Shown: positions 1 to 6,072 of the stretch, in pieces
Layout: every line of letters begins with the position of its first letter
How positions within the stretch are numbered: position 1 is the stretch's first letter
Notes under the pieces: model-generated
What the model was told of the DNA's origin: nothing
Database searches by the model: none
What the model saw: only the letters and a program-made list of their open reading frames with translations
Assembly: GCA_948468495.1 (NCBI GenBank)
Contig: CAOKJI010000110.1
Span: 1 to 6,580 of the forward strand
Reading direction: 5' to 3'
DNA length: 6,580 bases
Source: an uncultured Dorea sp.
GTDB taxonomy: Bacteria; Bacillota_A; Clostridia; Lachnospirales; Lachnospiraceae
Made by a program: the position numbers and the translations under genes

Positions 1-230
1 TCATAGTCAAATCCCGCCCGTTTCTGCTCCTTCACTGGAATACAGCTATCCGGACAAACTGGAACGCAGAGCAGGCACTGTTTACATTTCTCTTCGATAA
101 ATTCAGGTTTGACGCTGCTCCATTCCCCCGTCAGAAATTCTCTGGAAGTTCCCGCTCCGGCAATGACCATACCTTCTGTCAAATCCTGCCATTTTGTTTT
201 TAATCCTAATTTACTGATATCCGCCGCCAT
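1..230 (-). CDS. porD: 2-oxoacid:ferredoxin oxidoreductase delta subunit, ferredoxin-like (N-terminal part)
   Basis: This is the small iron-sulfur subunit of a pyruvate (or related 2-oxoacid):ferredoxin oxidoreductase. In this cytoplasmic enzyme it passes electrons from the thiamine-dependent catalytic subunits to ferredoxin. I translated 76 residues from the ATG at 230-228; the gene runs off the left edge. Residues 49, 52, 55 and 59 are cysteines in a CxxCxxCxxxCP pattern (KCKQCLLCVPVCPD), a 4Fe-4S cluster site; a further Cys lies at 63. The family is about 100 residues with two such clusters, so the second should lie outside the window. The start overlaps the stop of the gamma-subunit gene by one base (TAATG), which implies translational coupling. 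The family assignment rests on the motif plus the gamma neighbour. The substrate (pyruvate, 2-oxoglutarate or branched-chain ketoacid) cannot be read from this part. Confidence 0.88.
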   Translation of the reverse strand, partial: MAADISKLGLKTKWQDLTEGMVIAGAGTSREFLTGEWSSVKPEFIEEKCKQCLLCVPVCPDSCIPVKEQKRAGFDY

Positions 231-802
231 TAGCACACCTCCTCAAACGCCATCTCAAGAGCCTTCATATTGCCTTCGATTACTTCCGGCTTGCTGGCAA
301 ATTTGTGGTGGAAGGACGCTTTCATTTCCCTTAGGAATACGTCCCTTTCCATAATTCCCGCCACCTTTACGATTGCTGCCAAAAGGGGAGTATTGGGGAA
401 ATATTTCCCCAGAGCCGCCATGGATATTTTCCTCGCGTCAATCACATAGACGTCGCCCTGATAGCCTTTTAAATGCGGAAGTATCTCCTCTTTCGCGCGT
501 TCTGTATTAATCAGAATCGCTCCGTCCTCCTTCAAGCCGCTGGTCACGTCAACCGTTTCCAGAAGAGACTCGTCCACTACTACCACATACTGCGGGTCAT
601 AGATATTGGAATGGGCCCGGATTACCGTATCGCTGATTCGATTGTAAGCCGTAATCGGCGCTCCCATCCGCTCCGGACCGTACTCCGGGAACCCTTGCAC
701 ATACTTGCCCGTCTGAAAGGCCACGTCCGCTAAAAGCAGAGCGGCCGTCTTGGCGCCCTGGCCGCCCCGGCCATGCCATCTGATTTCTGTGTGTTTACTC
801 AT
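230..802 (-). CDS. porC: 2-oxoacid:ferredoxin oxidoreductase gamma subunit
   Basis: The product is 190 residues, the usual length for the separate gamma subunit of four-subunit 2-oxoacid:ferredoxin oxidoreductases. These cytoplasmic enzymes oxidise a 2-oxoacid such as pyruvate to the acyl-CoA plus CO2 and reduce ferredoxin. Family hallmarks are visible: the glycine-rich N-terminal loop (WHGRGGQGAKTAA, residues 9-21), the segment FPEYGPERMGAP (38-49), and a later hydrophobic strand YVVVVDESLL (72-81). The start is supported by a purine-rich stretch with AAGGA-type matches just upstream (about 805-815). The delta subunit follows with a one-base stop/start overlap, and alpha and beta probably come next. 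No clear sigma-70 promoter was found upstream; the 5' leader carries two possible hairpins. Pyruvate is the commonest substrate, so porC is the default symbol, but a ketoisovalerate-type (VorC) enzyme is not excluded. Confidence 0.9.
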   Translation of the reverse strand: MSKHTEIRWHGRGGQGAKTAALLLADVAFQTGKYVQGFPEYGPERMGAPITAYNRISDTVIRAHSNIYDPQYVVVVDESLLETVDVTSGLKEDGAILINTERAKEEILPHLKGYQGDVYVIDARKISMAALGKYFPNTPLLAAIVKVAGIMERDVFLREMKASFHHKFASKPEVIEGNMKALEMAFEEVC

Positions 803-840
803 TTCCTTCGTCCTTTCTATGATGTTTTCGGTTCATCAAA

Positions 841-882
841 TTACAGCCAACAAGTTTTCCAAGAGCGTGTCCCCTGATTCAT
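841..882 (-). CDS. Possible 13-residue leader peptide upstream of porC
   Basis: An ATG at 882-880 opens a frame that reads MNQGTRSWKTCWL and stops at TAA (843-841), 38 bases before porC. A GGAG lies nine bases upstream of the ATG, which is acceptable spacing. Two of the 13 residues are tryptophan. The ATG lies in the loop of the possible hairpin at 869-905, so translation and folding would interact. An ORF this short arises easily by chance, and no terminator-type competing hairpin follows. This is a weak candidate. Confidence 0.15.
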   Translation of the reverse strand: MNQGTRSWKTCWL

Positions 883-905
883 TCCTACAATCTCCACAGG
901 GGGAC
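869..905 (-). other. Possible hairpin in the porC leader
   Basis: GTCCCCCTG on the minus strand can pair with CAGGGGAC 20 bases later: eight pairs with one bulged C and a loop of about 20 bases. No T-run follows, so it is not an intrinsic terminator. It may be a leader structure or may be chance. Confidence 0.25.
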
Positions 906-940
906 GATATCTTGCAGAAAACAATTTGCGGGCATGCACC

Positions 941-968
941 AGTACTCCATCTGGCCGGATGGAGCACT
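941..968 (-). other. Strong 11-bp hairpin upstream of porC
   Basis: Read on the minus strand, AGTGCTCCATC and GATGGAGTACT pair over 11 positions, ten Watson-Crick and one G-U, around the loop CGGCCA. No T-run follows in either direction, so it is not a terminator. It lies 19 bases beyond the end of the terminator at 987-1016. It may be an operator, or a leader RNA stem if the promoter lies upstream of it. Confidence 0.4.
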
Positions 969-986
969 AGCGCTCTCTGAAACGCC

Positions 987-1016
987 AAAAAATCCGCCCC
1001 CGAAATAGGGACGGAT
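987..1016 (-). terminator. Rho-independent terminator
   Basis: On the minus strand ATCCGTCCC pairs with GGGGCGGAT (nine pairs, one of them G-U) around a seven-base loop, and the stem runs directly into a run of five further Ts. It begins three bases after the stop codon of the start-less frame at 1019-1276 and about 280 bases after the end of the surface-protein gene. No nearer terminator follows the surface-protein gene, so this one probably ends that transcript. Confidence 0.85.
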
Positions 1017-1018
1017 AA

Positions 1019-1276
1019 TTAGAATCTCCGCAACCACCCTGTTTTCTTACAAAACAAGTACGAATCAGGCGTACCAGCATACGCGGCTTCTGTAACGGGA
1101 AGCTCCCGTAAAAACTTAAAATCGTATACCCTCACGATTCTTCGGTCTCCATTCTCAGAGATGATTTTCAAAGCAAAGCTCCCGCTGCCTTCCACCGCCG
1201 GCAGCTCTCTGTAGGTGAGGTCTCTCCTTTTACTCCTTCTCTTCGGCGAATTTAACTTATAGAGTGTAATCTGTTT
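1019..1276 (-). pseudogene. Start-less 85-codon frame, probable 3' remnant of an unknown gene
   Basis: On the minus strand a frame stays open for 85 codons between a TAA at 1279-1277 and its own TAA at 1021-1019. It contains no ATG. Its composition looks coding rather than random: a basic start (SPKRRSKRRDLTYRELP, residues 10-26), then alternating hydrophobic and charged strands (FALKIISENGDRRIVRVYDF, residues 34-53) and the ending YLFCKKTGWLRRF. It ends three bases before a good terminator, as a genuine gene end would. The only non-ATG option is a GTG at 1195-1193, giving 58 residues with a weak AGAGAG in front. The frame is out of phase with the surface-protein gene and closed upstream, so it is not that gene's frameshifted tail. 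I do not recognise the family. The likeliest reading is the 3' end of a gene whose 5' part was lost; a small protein from the GTG, or chance, are the alternatives. Confidence 0.4.
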
Positions 1277-1292
1277 TTATTCGAGTACAATT

Positions 1293-3800
1293 TTATCTCA
1301 TTTTCCGACAAACGTCAACACTTTTTTTAATATAAGTGAACCTGACTGCTCCCGCCATAATCACGAACGACAGAATCAGTCCCAGCGCCCATGCGCCAGT
1401 ATCCGCGGTATCCTCTGTCTCAGCCGCTGCAGGCGTAATGGGGCGGAACACAGGCTGGTCATTCCCGCCTGAACTGATATTTCCAGCGGAACCGCCTTCT
1501 TCCGGCTGCGGGGTCTCTTCGGAGCCTCCCTCTGCTTCCGGTTTCGGATTCTCTCCAGAACCATCTTCTTCTCCCGGTTTCGGACTCTCTCCAGAACCAT
1601 CTTCTTCTCCCGGTTTCGGACTCTCCCCAGAACCGTCTTCTTCTCCCGGTTTCGGATTCTCTCCAGAACCGTCTTCTTCTCCCGGTTTTGGATTCTCCCC
1701 GGAATTATCATCCCCTCCTGGTTTCTCTCCGTCTCCCGGCTTCTCTTCCTCTCCAGGTTTCTCTTCCTCTCCAGGTTTCTCCTCCGGGGGTAATTGCTCC
1801 CATTTTGCATAGATTCTCATGCTGCCATGAACGGTCAGTACCGGCTCTGCCGGTACCTCATTTCCGTCAACATTCCGGTACCATCCTTTGAAAAGATACC
1901 CTTCCCTTACCGGATCGCCGGGCAGCGTAAACTGGCTGCCGTCTGCCAGAAGGCGGCTCTTTGTATTGCCGTCTCCCGAATCAACTACAATGATAAATTT
2001 CTCAGCATCTCCTAATTTCACAATTCCGGTTCCGGAAAGAAATTGTGTCACCCGCTCCAGTTCGTCCTCCGGCACATCCTCCGGCAAAAGCAGAAGTCCG
2101 TCTACTACCAAAGACGCGTCTACTTTCAGATATGTCTCTAAGGTCTCCTTCGTCACATGAGTCTTCGCATCTACGACAGCGCCCTCTGCTACCGTCAGAC
2201 TGCCGCCGGACGGAATTTCCAGCACAGTATCCCACTGGCCGCTTACCGTTTTCTCTCCCAGCGTCAGGGTCTTCCCGGTCTCTAATACAGTCGTTCCTTC
2301 AGCCAGATACTTCAAAAGGCCCGTATCCCGTTCATTCACAAACCCGTTGATACTTCCGGTATTCTGAATAACGCCGTTATATGGCTCCCCTGCGTAATTA
2401 ACCCGGACGTTTGTAAAGGTTCCTTCTATATTAATTGTTCCGCTGTTTTCCAACAGCGTGGCGTTAAATACCACGCCTCCCGGCATTACGTTTATCTCGC
2501 CGTAATTTTTCATAACAACGTTATGACCGCCGTTCGCTCCATTGCCGTCAAAGTTATACAGAGTTCCTCCGTCTGCAATATTCAGCGTGCCGTAATTGAT
2601 GAACGTACCTGCCTGCGTTCCGGAATAACTGTTGCGCAGCATACCTTTGTCTGGAATCTCCGCCGTTACCCCTTCCGGAATGGTAAGCGTGCTGCCGCCA
2701 TATCCGATATAAATCTGCTCATTAGCCCCCTGCGGGAACCGGATATATTCATTCCAGGTAACATTACCCCAGACGCTCCCATTGCCCACAGAGATAACCT
2801 CGTCCGACGCCTCGTCATATACGCAGCTGGCATATTGGATATTATCCCCCTGCTGAATAAGGTAATTATACGCTCCCCCGCAGTAGATTACCGCGCTGTC
2901 TGTTAATTTTACCGCATTAGGGTCTGGATAGATATCGTAGCTGTCCGTAGATTTCACATACAACGAACCGCCGCTGACCGTAAAGCAGCCTGCATTTCCG
3001 GCTGAAACAGGAATAGCTTTGCCAGTTGCCGTTACTTCACTGTTTTCAAGCCGCACATCTCCTTTCGAAGAGATTGAGGCCCCTATCTTATTTATCGCTG
3101 TTACGCGGCTATTCTTTATGATTACATCACCGCCAATGTTATTGACACAGATTGCTGAACTGCTTATAGCCGCCGAATCGCTGCTTTTTACAACCGCCCG
3201 GGCTCCGTTTTGAATGACAATATCACTGTACTCCGAAATAATTCCGGAAGCAAAGCCATAAGTAATTGTCACATCGGCGCCGTCTATCTCAATCCCGCCG
3301 TCCGCATAGATTCCCTGCCGTTCGCTGTTGATTGTCAGCGAACCGGAACCCCCAATCGTCAGACCGCGCTGCCCGGAATGGTTACTATCCGGCAGAAAAA
3401 TTCCGGCTCCGGAAGCCGTAATCCGGTTATCTCCCTCCAACACCAGTTCAAAAGGCACCGGCATCCAGATTCCGCTTCCGTAATTCTCGTTCGGCAAAAC
3501 AGTGTTATTCTGTATTACAGCATCCCGCAGAGTCAGTTTGCCGCTGACTACCTTGCCAGTCTCGTCCTTCTGAGGCGTCCAGATAATCTTTCCGCCGCCC
3601 GCCGTATAGACGGTCTCCTCTTCGGGAAGCTCCGTTTGCCCGGGCAGCGAAGGATCGTATTTCGACTCATTAAAAATAAACCCACCGGATTTGTCTCCGC
3701 CGTCCGCCGGTTCCTCTGCATATACAGGGAAAGACAGAAGCCAGAACAGCGCTCCTGCAAAAATTAAGAAAAAATAGTATCGGCATTTCTTTTTTGACAT
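1293..3800 (-). CDS. Secreted, membrane-anchored surface protein with beta-helix, InlB-type repeat and Pro-rich stalk
   Basis: The product is 835 residues. I chose the ATG at 3800-3798 because an ideal AAGGAGG lies eight bases upstream and a signal peptide follows at once: basic MSKKK, a hydrophobic core (residues 8-24) and a likely cut after VYA at 28. The in-frame ATG at 3887 would add 29 polar residues and overlaps the predicted -35 box. Residues about 60-580 form many short strands rich in G, N, T and I (such as GLTIGGSGSLTI), typical of a right-handed beta-helix as in bacterial adhesins and carbohydrate-binding surface proteins. Residues about 601-668 form one Listeria-Bacteroides (InlB B) repeat, with GYLFKGWY and a closing IYAKWE. 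Residues about 670-755 are a KPGEE-type tandem-repeat stalk. A membrane span (803-823) then a basic tail (IKKS, then RK) end the protein. No canonical LPXTG is present; TADTG just before the span is a possible degenerate signal. An exposed cell-surface role is likely; the ligand is unknown. Confidence 0.85.
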   Translation of the reverse strand: MSKKKCRYYFFLIFAGALFWLLSFPVYAEEPADGGDKSGGFIFNESKYDPSLPGQTELPEEETVYTAGGGKIIWTPQKDETGKVVSGKLTLRDAVIQNNTVLPNENYGSGIWMPVPFELVLEGDNRITASGAGIFLPDSNHSGQRGLTIGGSGSLTINSERQGIYADGGIEIDGADVTITYGFASGIISEYSDIVIQNGARAVVKSSDSAAISSSAICVNNIGGDVIIKNSRVTAINKIGASISSKGDVRLENSEVTATGKAIPVSAGNAGCFTVSGGSLYVKSTDSYDIYPDPNAVKLTDSAVIYCGGAYNYLIQQGDNIQYASCVYDEASDEVISVGNGSVWGNVTWNEYIRFPQGANEQIYIGYGGSTLTIPEGVTAEIPDKGMLRNSYSGTQAGTFINYGTLNIADGGTLYNFDGNGANGGHNVVMKNYGEINVMPGGVVFNATLLENSGTINIEGTFTNVRVNYAGEPYNGVIQNTGSINGFVNERDTGLLKYLAEGTTVLETGKTLTLGEKTVSGQWDTVLEIPSGGSLTVAEGAVVDAKTHVTKETLETYLKVDASLVVDGLLLLPEDVPEDELERVTQFLSGTGIVKLGDAEKFIIVVDSGDGNTKSRLLADGSQFTLPGDPVREGYLFKGWYRNVDGNEVPAEPVLTVHGSMRIYAKWEQLPPEEKPGEEEKPGEEEKPGDGEKPGGDDNSGENPKPGEEDGSGENPKPGEEDGSGESPKPGEEDGSGESPKPGEEDGSGENPKPEAEGGSEETPQPEEGGSAGNISSGGNDQPVFRPITPAAAETEDTADTGAWALGLILSFVIMAGAVRFTYIKKSVDVCRKMR
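1537..1716 (-). repeat. Five tandem 36-bp repeats coding for the Pro/Glu/Gly stalk
   Basis: Five units start at 1537, 1573, 1609, 1645 and 1681. The three inner units are nearly identical and the two end units are diverged. Each encodes 12 residues of the type NPKPGEEDGSGE (residues about 695-755 of the surface protein). Near-identity between units suggests copy number can change by slippage or recombination without breaking the frame. Confidence 0.92.
1726..1790 (-). repeat. Tandem 18-bp repeats coding for EEKPGE units
   Basis: Two identical 18-bp copies (1744-1761 and 1762-1779) are flanked by diverged copies. They encode EEKPGE-type units at residues about 671-692 of the surface protein, directly before the 36-bp array. 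Both unit lengths are multiples of three. Confidence 0.85.
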
Positions 3801-3808
3801 TTCTTTCT

Positions 3809-3815
3809 CCTCCTT
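3809..3815 (-). promoter_or_regulatory. Ribosome binding site that fixes the surface-protein start
   Basis: A perfect AAGGAGG on the minus strand lies eight bases before the ATG at 3800-3798. The upstream ATG at 3887 has no comparable site, so this one decides the start. Confidence 0.88.
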
Positions 3816-3858
3816 GTCAAAAACCCCGTCTGCTTTAAAATCGCAACTCCCCGTTTCA

Positions 3859-3887
3859 AGTATACAAAAAATCCGGCGGATTTCCAT
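3859..3887 (-). promoter_or_regulatory. Predicted promoter of the surface-protein gene
   Basis: On the minus strand TATACT (3864-3859) is a good -10 box. Seventeen bases upstream the -35 position reads ATGGAA (3887-3882), a poor match to TTGACA. A weak -35 with a good -10 is typical of activator-dependent promoters, and the LytTR-like repeats end eight bases upstream. Transcription would start near 3852, giving a leader of about 50 bases. The spacer holds a small inverted repeat (3869-3883). Confidence 0.45.
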
Positions 3888-3895
3888 ATCTGTGG

Positions 3896-3927
3896 CACGA
3901 ACGGCATAAATTCGTCACGAATGGCAT
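3896..3927. promoter_or_regulatory. Paired direct repeats, candidate LytTR regulator binding site
   Basis: CACGAACGGCAT (3896-3907) and CACGAATGGCAT (3916-3927) are direct repeats with one mismatch and a 20-bp period, about two helical turns. Read on the minus strand their cores are GCCGTTCGT and GCCATTCGT. These match eight and seven of nine positions of the LytTR consensus [TA][AC][CA]GTTN[AG][TG] as I recall it. LytTR sites are usually two direct repeats about 21-22 bp apart. A LytTR regulator gene starts 63 bases away, and the repeats lie between divergent promoters. Binding by that regulator is an inference. Confidence 0.6.
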
Positions 3928-3951
3928 CACTCATGATTGGAAATTTTATGG

Positions 3952-3957
3952 TACAAT
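3952..3957 (+). promoter_or_regulatory. Predicted -10 box of the regulator/kinase operon
   Basis: TACAAT lies 33 bases before the regulator's ATG. The -35 position 17 bases upstream (3929-3934) reads ACTCAT and does not match TTGACA, so this promoter would also need an activator. The second direct repeat ends one base before that position, consistent with autoregulation. Confidence 0.4.
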
Positions 3958-3990
3958 AGATGATATCTTGTTATATGGAGGTTTTTACCC

Positions 3991-4710
3991 ATGCGAATTG
4001 CCGTTGTAGATGATACTGCGTCCGATCGGGAGCTTCTGCGGAAACGTTTGAACACCCAGCTGAACCGCTTTCTTCTTCCCGCTGAAATCATAGAATTTGA
4101 CTCCGGCGCATCCTTTTTATGCGCCGCCGAAAAGAGACGATTTGACCTGGTCTTTCTGGATATCTATATGGAACAGGACCATGGAGTGGATACCGCCCGG
4201 TCCCTTCGCCAGTTTGATACCGACTGTCTTCTCGTATTTACCACAGTCTCTGCGGATCATGCCCTGGATGGATTTCGCGTCCGGGCGCTGCAGTATTTTG
4301 TAAAACCCTATACCGAAAAGGATCTGGCCGCTTTATTTAACGAGATCATAAAACGGCTTCCTGCCTCAGAACCATACATGGAAGTGAATACGGCAGGGGG
4401 CGCTACCCGCCTGAAACTGCGTGAAATTCTCTATGCCGAACATTATCAGCACCAAATCCACATCCATACAGAGGACGGCCGCAGGCTCATTACCCGCCGT
4501 ACTTTCCGCGAATTTGCCGAAAGCATAGGGGATGAACGCTTCTTTCTGTGCGGCCGCGGCCTCATTGTAAATCTGGATTACGCCGCGGATTTTGACGGTA
4601 CAGATTTCATTCTAAAGAATGGAAAAAGACTTCCGGTCAGCCGCAGTCTCCGAAAGGACGCCCGGCTGGCTTTCGGAGATTTCCTGTTCAGAAAGGAGCC
4701 TGAGCTATGA
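3991..4710 (+). CDS. LytTR-family response regulator (AgrA-like)
   Basis: The 239-residue cytoplasmic product has a receiver domain at residues 1-120 and a LytTR DNA-binding domain at about 130-235. Receiver residues are in place: acidic pair D7 and D8, phospho-acceptor D57 (LVFLDIYM), T84/T85 in the switch strand and K105-P106 (YFVKPY). The segment FRVRALQYFVKPY is very typical of LytTR regulators. The output domain shows the usual series LREILYAEHYQHQIHIHT, then TRRTFREF, then LCGRGLIVNLDYA and LPVSRSLRKDA. GGAGG nine bases before the ATG supports the start. Phosphorylation by the kinase in the next gene (four-base overlap) should promote binding to paired direct repeats in DNA; a matching pair lies in its own upstream region. 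All key residues are intact. The likeliest target is the divergent surface-protein gene. Confidence 0.94.
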   Translation: MRIAVVDDTASDRELLRKRLNTQLNRFLLPAEIIEFDSGASFLCAAEKRRFDLVFLDIYMEQDHGVDTARSLRQFDTDCLLVFTTVSADHALDGFRVRALQYFVKPYTEKDLAALFNEIIKRLPASEPYMEVNTAGGATRLKLREILYAEHYQHQIHIHTEDGRRLITRRTFREFAESIGDERFFLCGRGLIVNLDYAADFDGTDFILKNGKRLPVSRSLRKDARLAFGDFLFRKEPEL

Positions 4711-6014
4711 TAGATTTTATTTGTCCCGCATTGGAATTTCTCATCTTTATTCCCGGCCTGCTGGCCGCCTACCTTCCTATGAAACGGCATCTCAGAGTAC
4801 GTCCCCGGACATTAATTGTGCTGGCGGCAGTACTGACGCTTTTCCTCTGCCTTGCCGGAGGCGCATTATGCTTTTTCCTGTCTGTCGGAACGCTTTGGCT
4901 CTTTTTCCCTGCCTCTGTCTGCGCGGGCCTGTTTTATATTTATACTTTAGAAGTGACGCCATGGAAATCCGTCAGCGTCTTTCTCGCTGTCTGCGGGAGC
5001 TTCTCCTGCCTGGGAAACATTGCCAATGCTATTGACAAGCTCCTCTGCCCAGCGTCCTCCCTGCCCTCGCTTTCCCTGCGCGCCGCGTTATTCTATAATT
5101 TGATGTGCTGGACGGCGACCCTCCTGCTCTGGTATCCTTCCGCCCATTCATCCAGATCGCTGCTGGAAGAAGACGCCTTTACCCAGTCCTGGTATGTGTT
5201 CTGGCTCCTGCCCGCTTTATTTATCGGTCTGAACCTGTTTTTACATCCCTTCCCAAAGCTTTTGCAGCAGAAAGCTCTGATTCGGATGTACGTCATCATC
5301 ATCCTGTCGCTCCTGCTATTGCTCCTGCTTTTTTACGGGATGTTCTATCTGATTGCAGTCAGCCTGGCCCGCAATAACAGACTTCTCCAGGAAAATCAAT
5401 TTCTCGCCATGCAGCAGGCAAGATATGAAAGTTTGTGCACAGCCATTACAGAAACCCGGGAAGCCAGACACGATATGCGCCATCACTTCCATGTGCTGCA
5501 GGGACTTGCCGCAAATCAGGAATGGGACGGCTTAACAGAGTATCTTACCAGAGCATCCGGAAGAATCCCGGATGCTGAGCTGCATCTGTGCGAAAATACT
5601 GCCGCTGACGCAGTAGCTGCGCACTATGGACTGCAGTTCGGCAAATATAACATCCCGTTTTCCTTCCGGCTTGACCTGCCCTCTAAGCTTCCGGTCCCGG
5701 AAATTGATTTATGCTTAACACTGTCCAACCTCCTGGAAAACGCGCTGGAAGCAAGCCTCAAGACAGATTCAGCCAAACGGAATATCCGGGTTCAGGCATA
5801 TCTTCATTCCGACTGCATGGTTCTTCTTACTGTGGAAAATGCATTTGACGGAAAACTGAACGAAAAAAACGGCGAGTACCAGTCCTCCAAGCCCAGAGGC
5901 GGTATTGGCTTACAGTCGGTCCGCCATATTGCAGAAAAGAACGGAGGTTACAGCCGGTTTCTCTATGAAAACGGAACCTTCTGCGCCAACGTTATGCTGC
6001 GGCCAGAGAAATAG
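4707..6014 (+). CDS. Membrane sensor histidine kinase, GHKL type (AgrC-like)
   Basis: The 435-residue product has an N-terminal half with about six or seven membrane spans (roughly 5-23, 34-56, 58-80, 88-107, 125-143, 160-180 and 193-217), then a short coiled segment and a cytoplasmic kinase core. The phosphorylation motif is REARHDMRHHFHVLQGL with H255 as the likely phospho-acceptor. The ATP-binding N box is LSNLLENALEAS (N341, N345) and the G box is RGGIGLQSV (397-405). This is the AgrC/ComD-like class, which partners LytTR regulators; size and layout fit. The start overlaps the regulator's stop by four bases (ATGA) and has AAAGGAG eight bases upstream, so the two are co-translated. No recognisable extracellular sensor domain exists; the ligand is probably sensed by the membrane part. 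No AgrD/AgrB-like peptide system is visible nearby, so the signal is unknown. Confidence 0.93.
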   Translation: MIDFICPALEFLIFIPGLLAAYLPMKRHLRVRPRTLIVLAAVLTLFLCLAGGALCFFLSVGTLWLFFPASVCAGLFYIYTLEVTPWKSVSVFLAVCGSFSCLGNIANAIDKLLCPASSLPSLSLRAALFYNLMCWTATLLLWYPSAHSSRSLLEEDAFTQSWYVFWLLPALFIGLNLFLHPFPKLLQQKALIRMYVIIILSLLLLLLLFYGMFYLIAVSLARNNRLLQENQFLAMQQARYESLCTAITETREARHDMRHHFHVLQGLAANQEWDGLTEYLTRASGRIPDAELHLCENTAADAVAAHYGLQFGKYNIPFSFRLDLPSKLPVPEIDLCLTLSNLLENALEASLKTDSAKRNIRVQAYLHSDCMVLLTVENAFDGKLNEKNGEYQSSKPRGGIGLQSVRHIAEKNGGYSRFLYENGTFCANVMLRPEK

Positions 6015-6015
6015 C

Positions 6016-6044
6016 TTGCTTATTCTCTCCGCTTCGGTTATCAT
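6016..6044 (+). promoter_or_regulatory. Possible promoter for the MATE gene
   Basis: TTGCTT (6016-6021) and TATCAT (6039-6044) are separated by 17 bases; the -10 matches five of six consensus positions and the -35 only the TTG core plus little else. The -10 is part of the perfect 10-bp palindrome TATCATGATA (6039-6048), which could be an operator. No terminator separates the kinase gene from the MATE gene, so read-through from the upstream operon is equally possible. Confidence 0.35.
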
Positions 6045-6072
6045 GATATGGAGAAGAAAAGGAGGTCATATT

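Larger units (their letters stand above)
803..986. other. Untranslated leader/promoter region of the oxidoreductase operon
   Basis: No protein gene of usual size is seen here. On the minus strand it lies between the terminator at 987-1016 and the porC start, so it must hold the promoter and 5' leader of the oxidoreductase operon. I could not find a -35/-10 pair with proper spacing. It contains two possible RNA hairpins (941-968 and 869-905) and a 13-codon reading frame (841-882), all described separately. It does not match any riboswitch class that I recognise. Confidence 0.5.

Noticed and set aside
1095..1109. A perfect small hairpin (ACGGGA / TCCCGT, three-base loop) considered as a terminator.
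   Set aside because: No T-run follows on either strand, and it lies within the open frame at 1019-1276.
803..1292. A CRISPR array, tRNA, insertion sequence or known riboswitch in the gene-poor stretch.
   Set aside because: I saw no regularly spaced repeats, no cloverleaf, no transposase fragments or terminal inverted repeats, and no aptamer core that I recognise.
1336..1812. Long open frames on both strands overlapping the stalk of the surface protein, Pro/Ser-rich on one strand and Arg/Glu-rich on the other.
   Set aside because: They are by-products of the 36-bp and 18-bp repeats, whose lengths are multiples of three and keep other frames open. They show repetitive low-complexity translations and no ribosome binding sites of note.
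3210..3767. A 185-codon plus-strand frame antisense to the start of the surface-protein gene.
   Set aside because: It lies opposite a clearly coding region with a signal peptide and beta-helix pattern, has no Shine-Dalgarno I can see and no recognisable domain.
3801..3887. An upstream in-frame ATG at 3887 that would lengthen the surface protein by 29 residues.
   Set aside because: It has no good ribosome binding site, puts a polar stretch in front of the signal peptide and lies at the predicted -35 box, whereas the ATG at 3800 has a perfect AAGGAGG and leads straight into a signal peptide.
6015..6072. A terminator after the kinase gene.
   Set aside because: Only a five-pair match (TCTCC with GGAGA) around a long loop was found, followed by a purine run rather than Ts.
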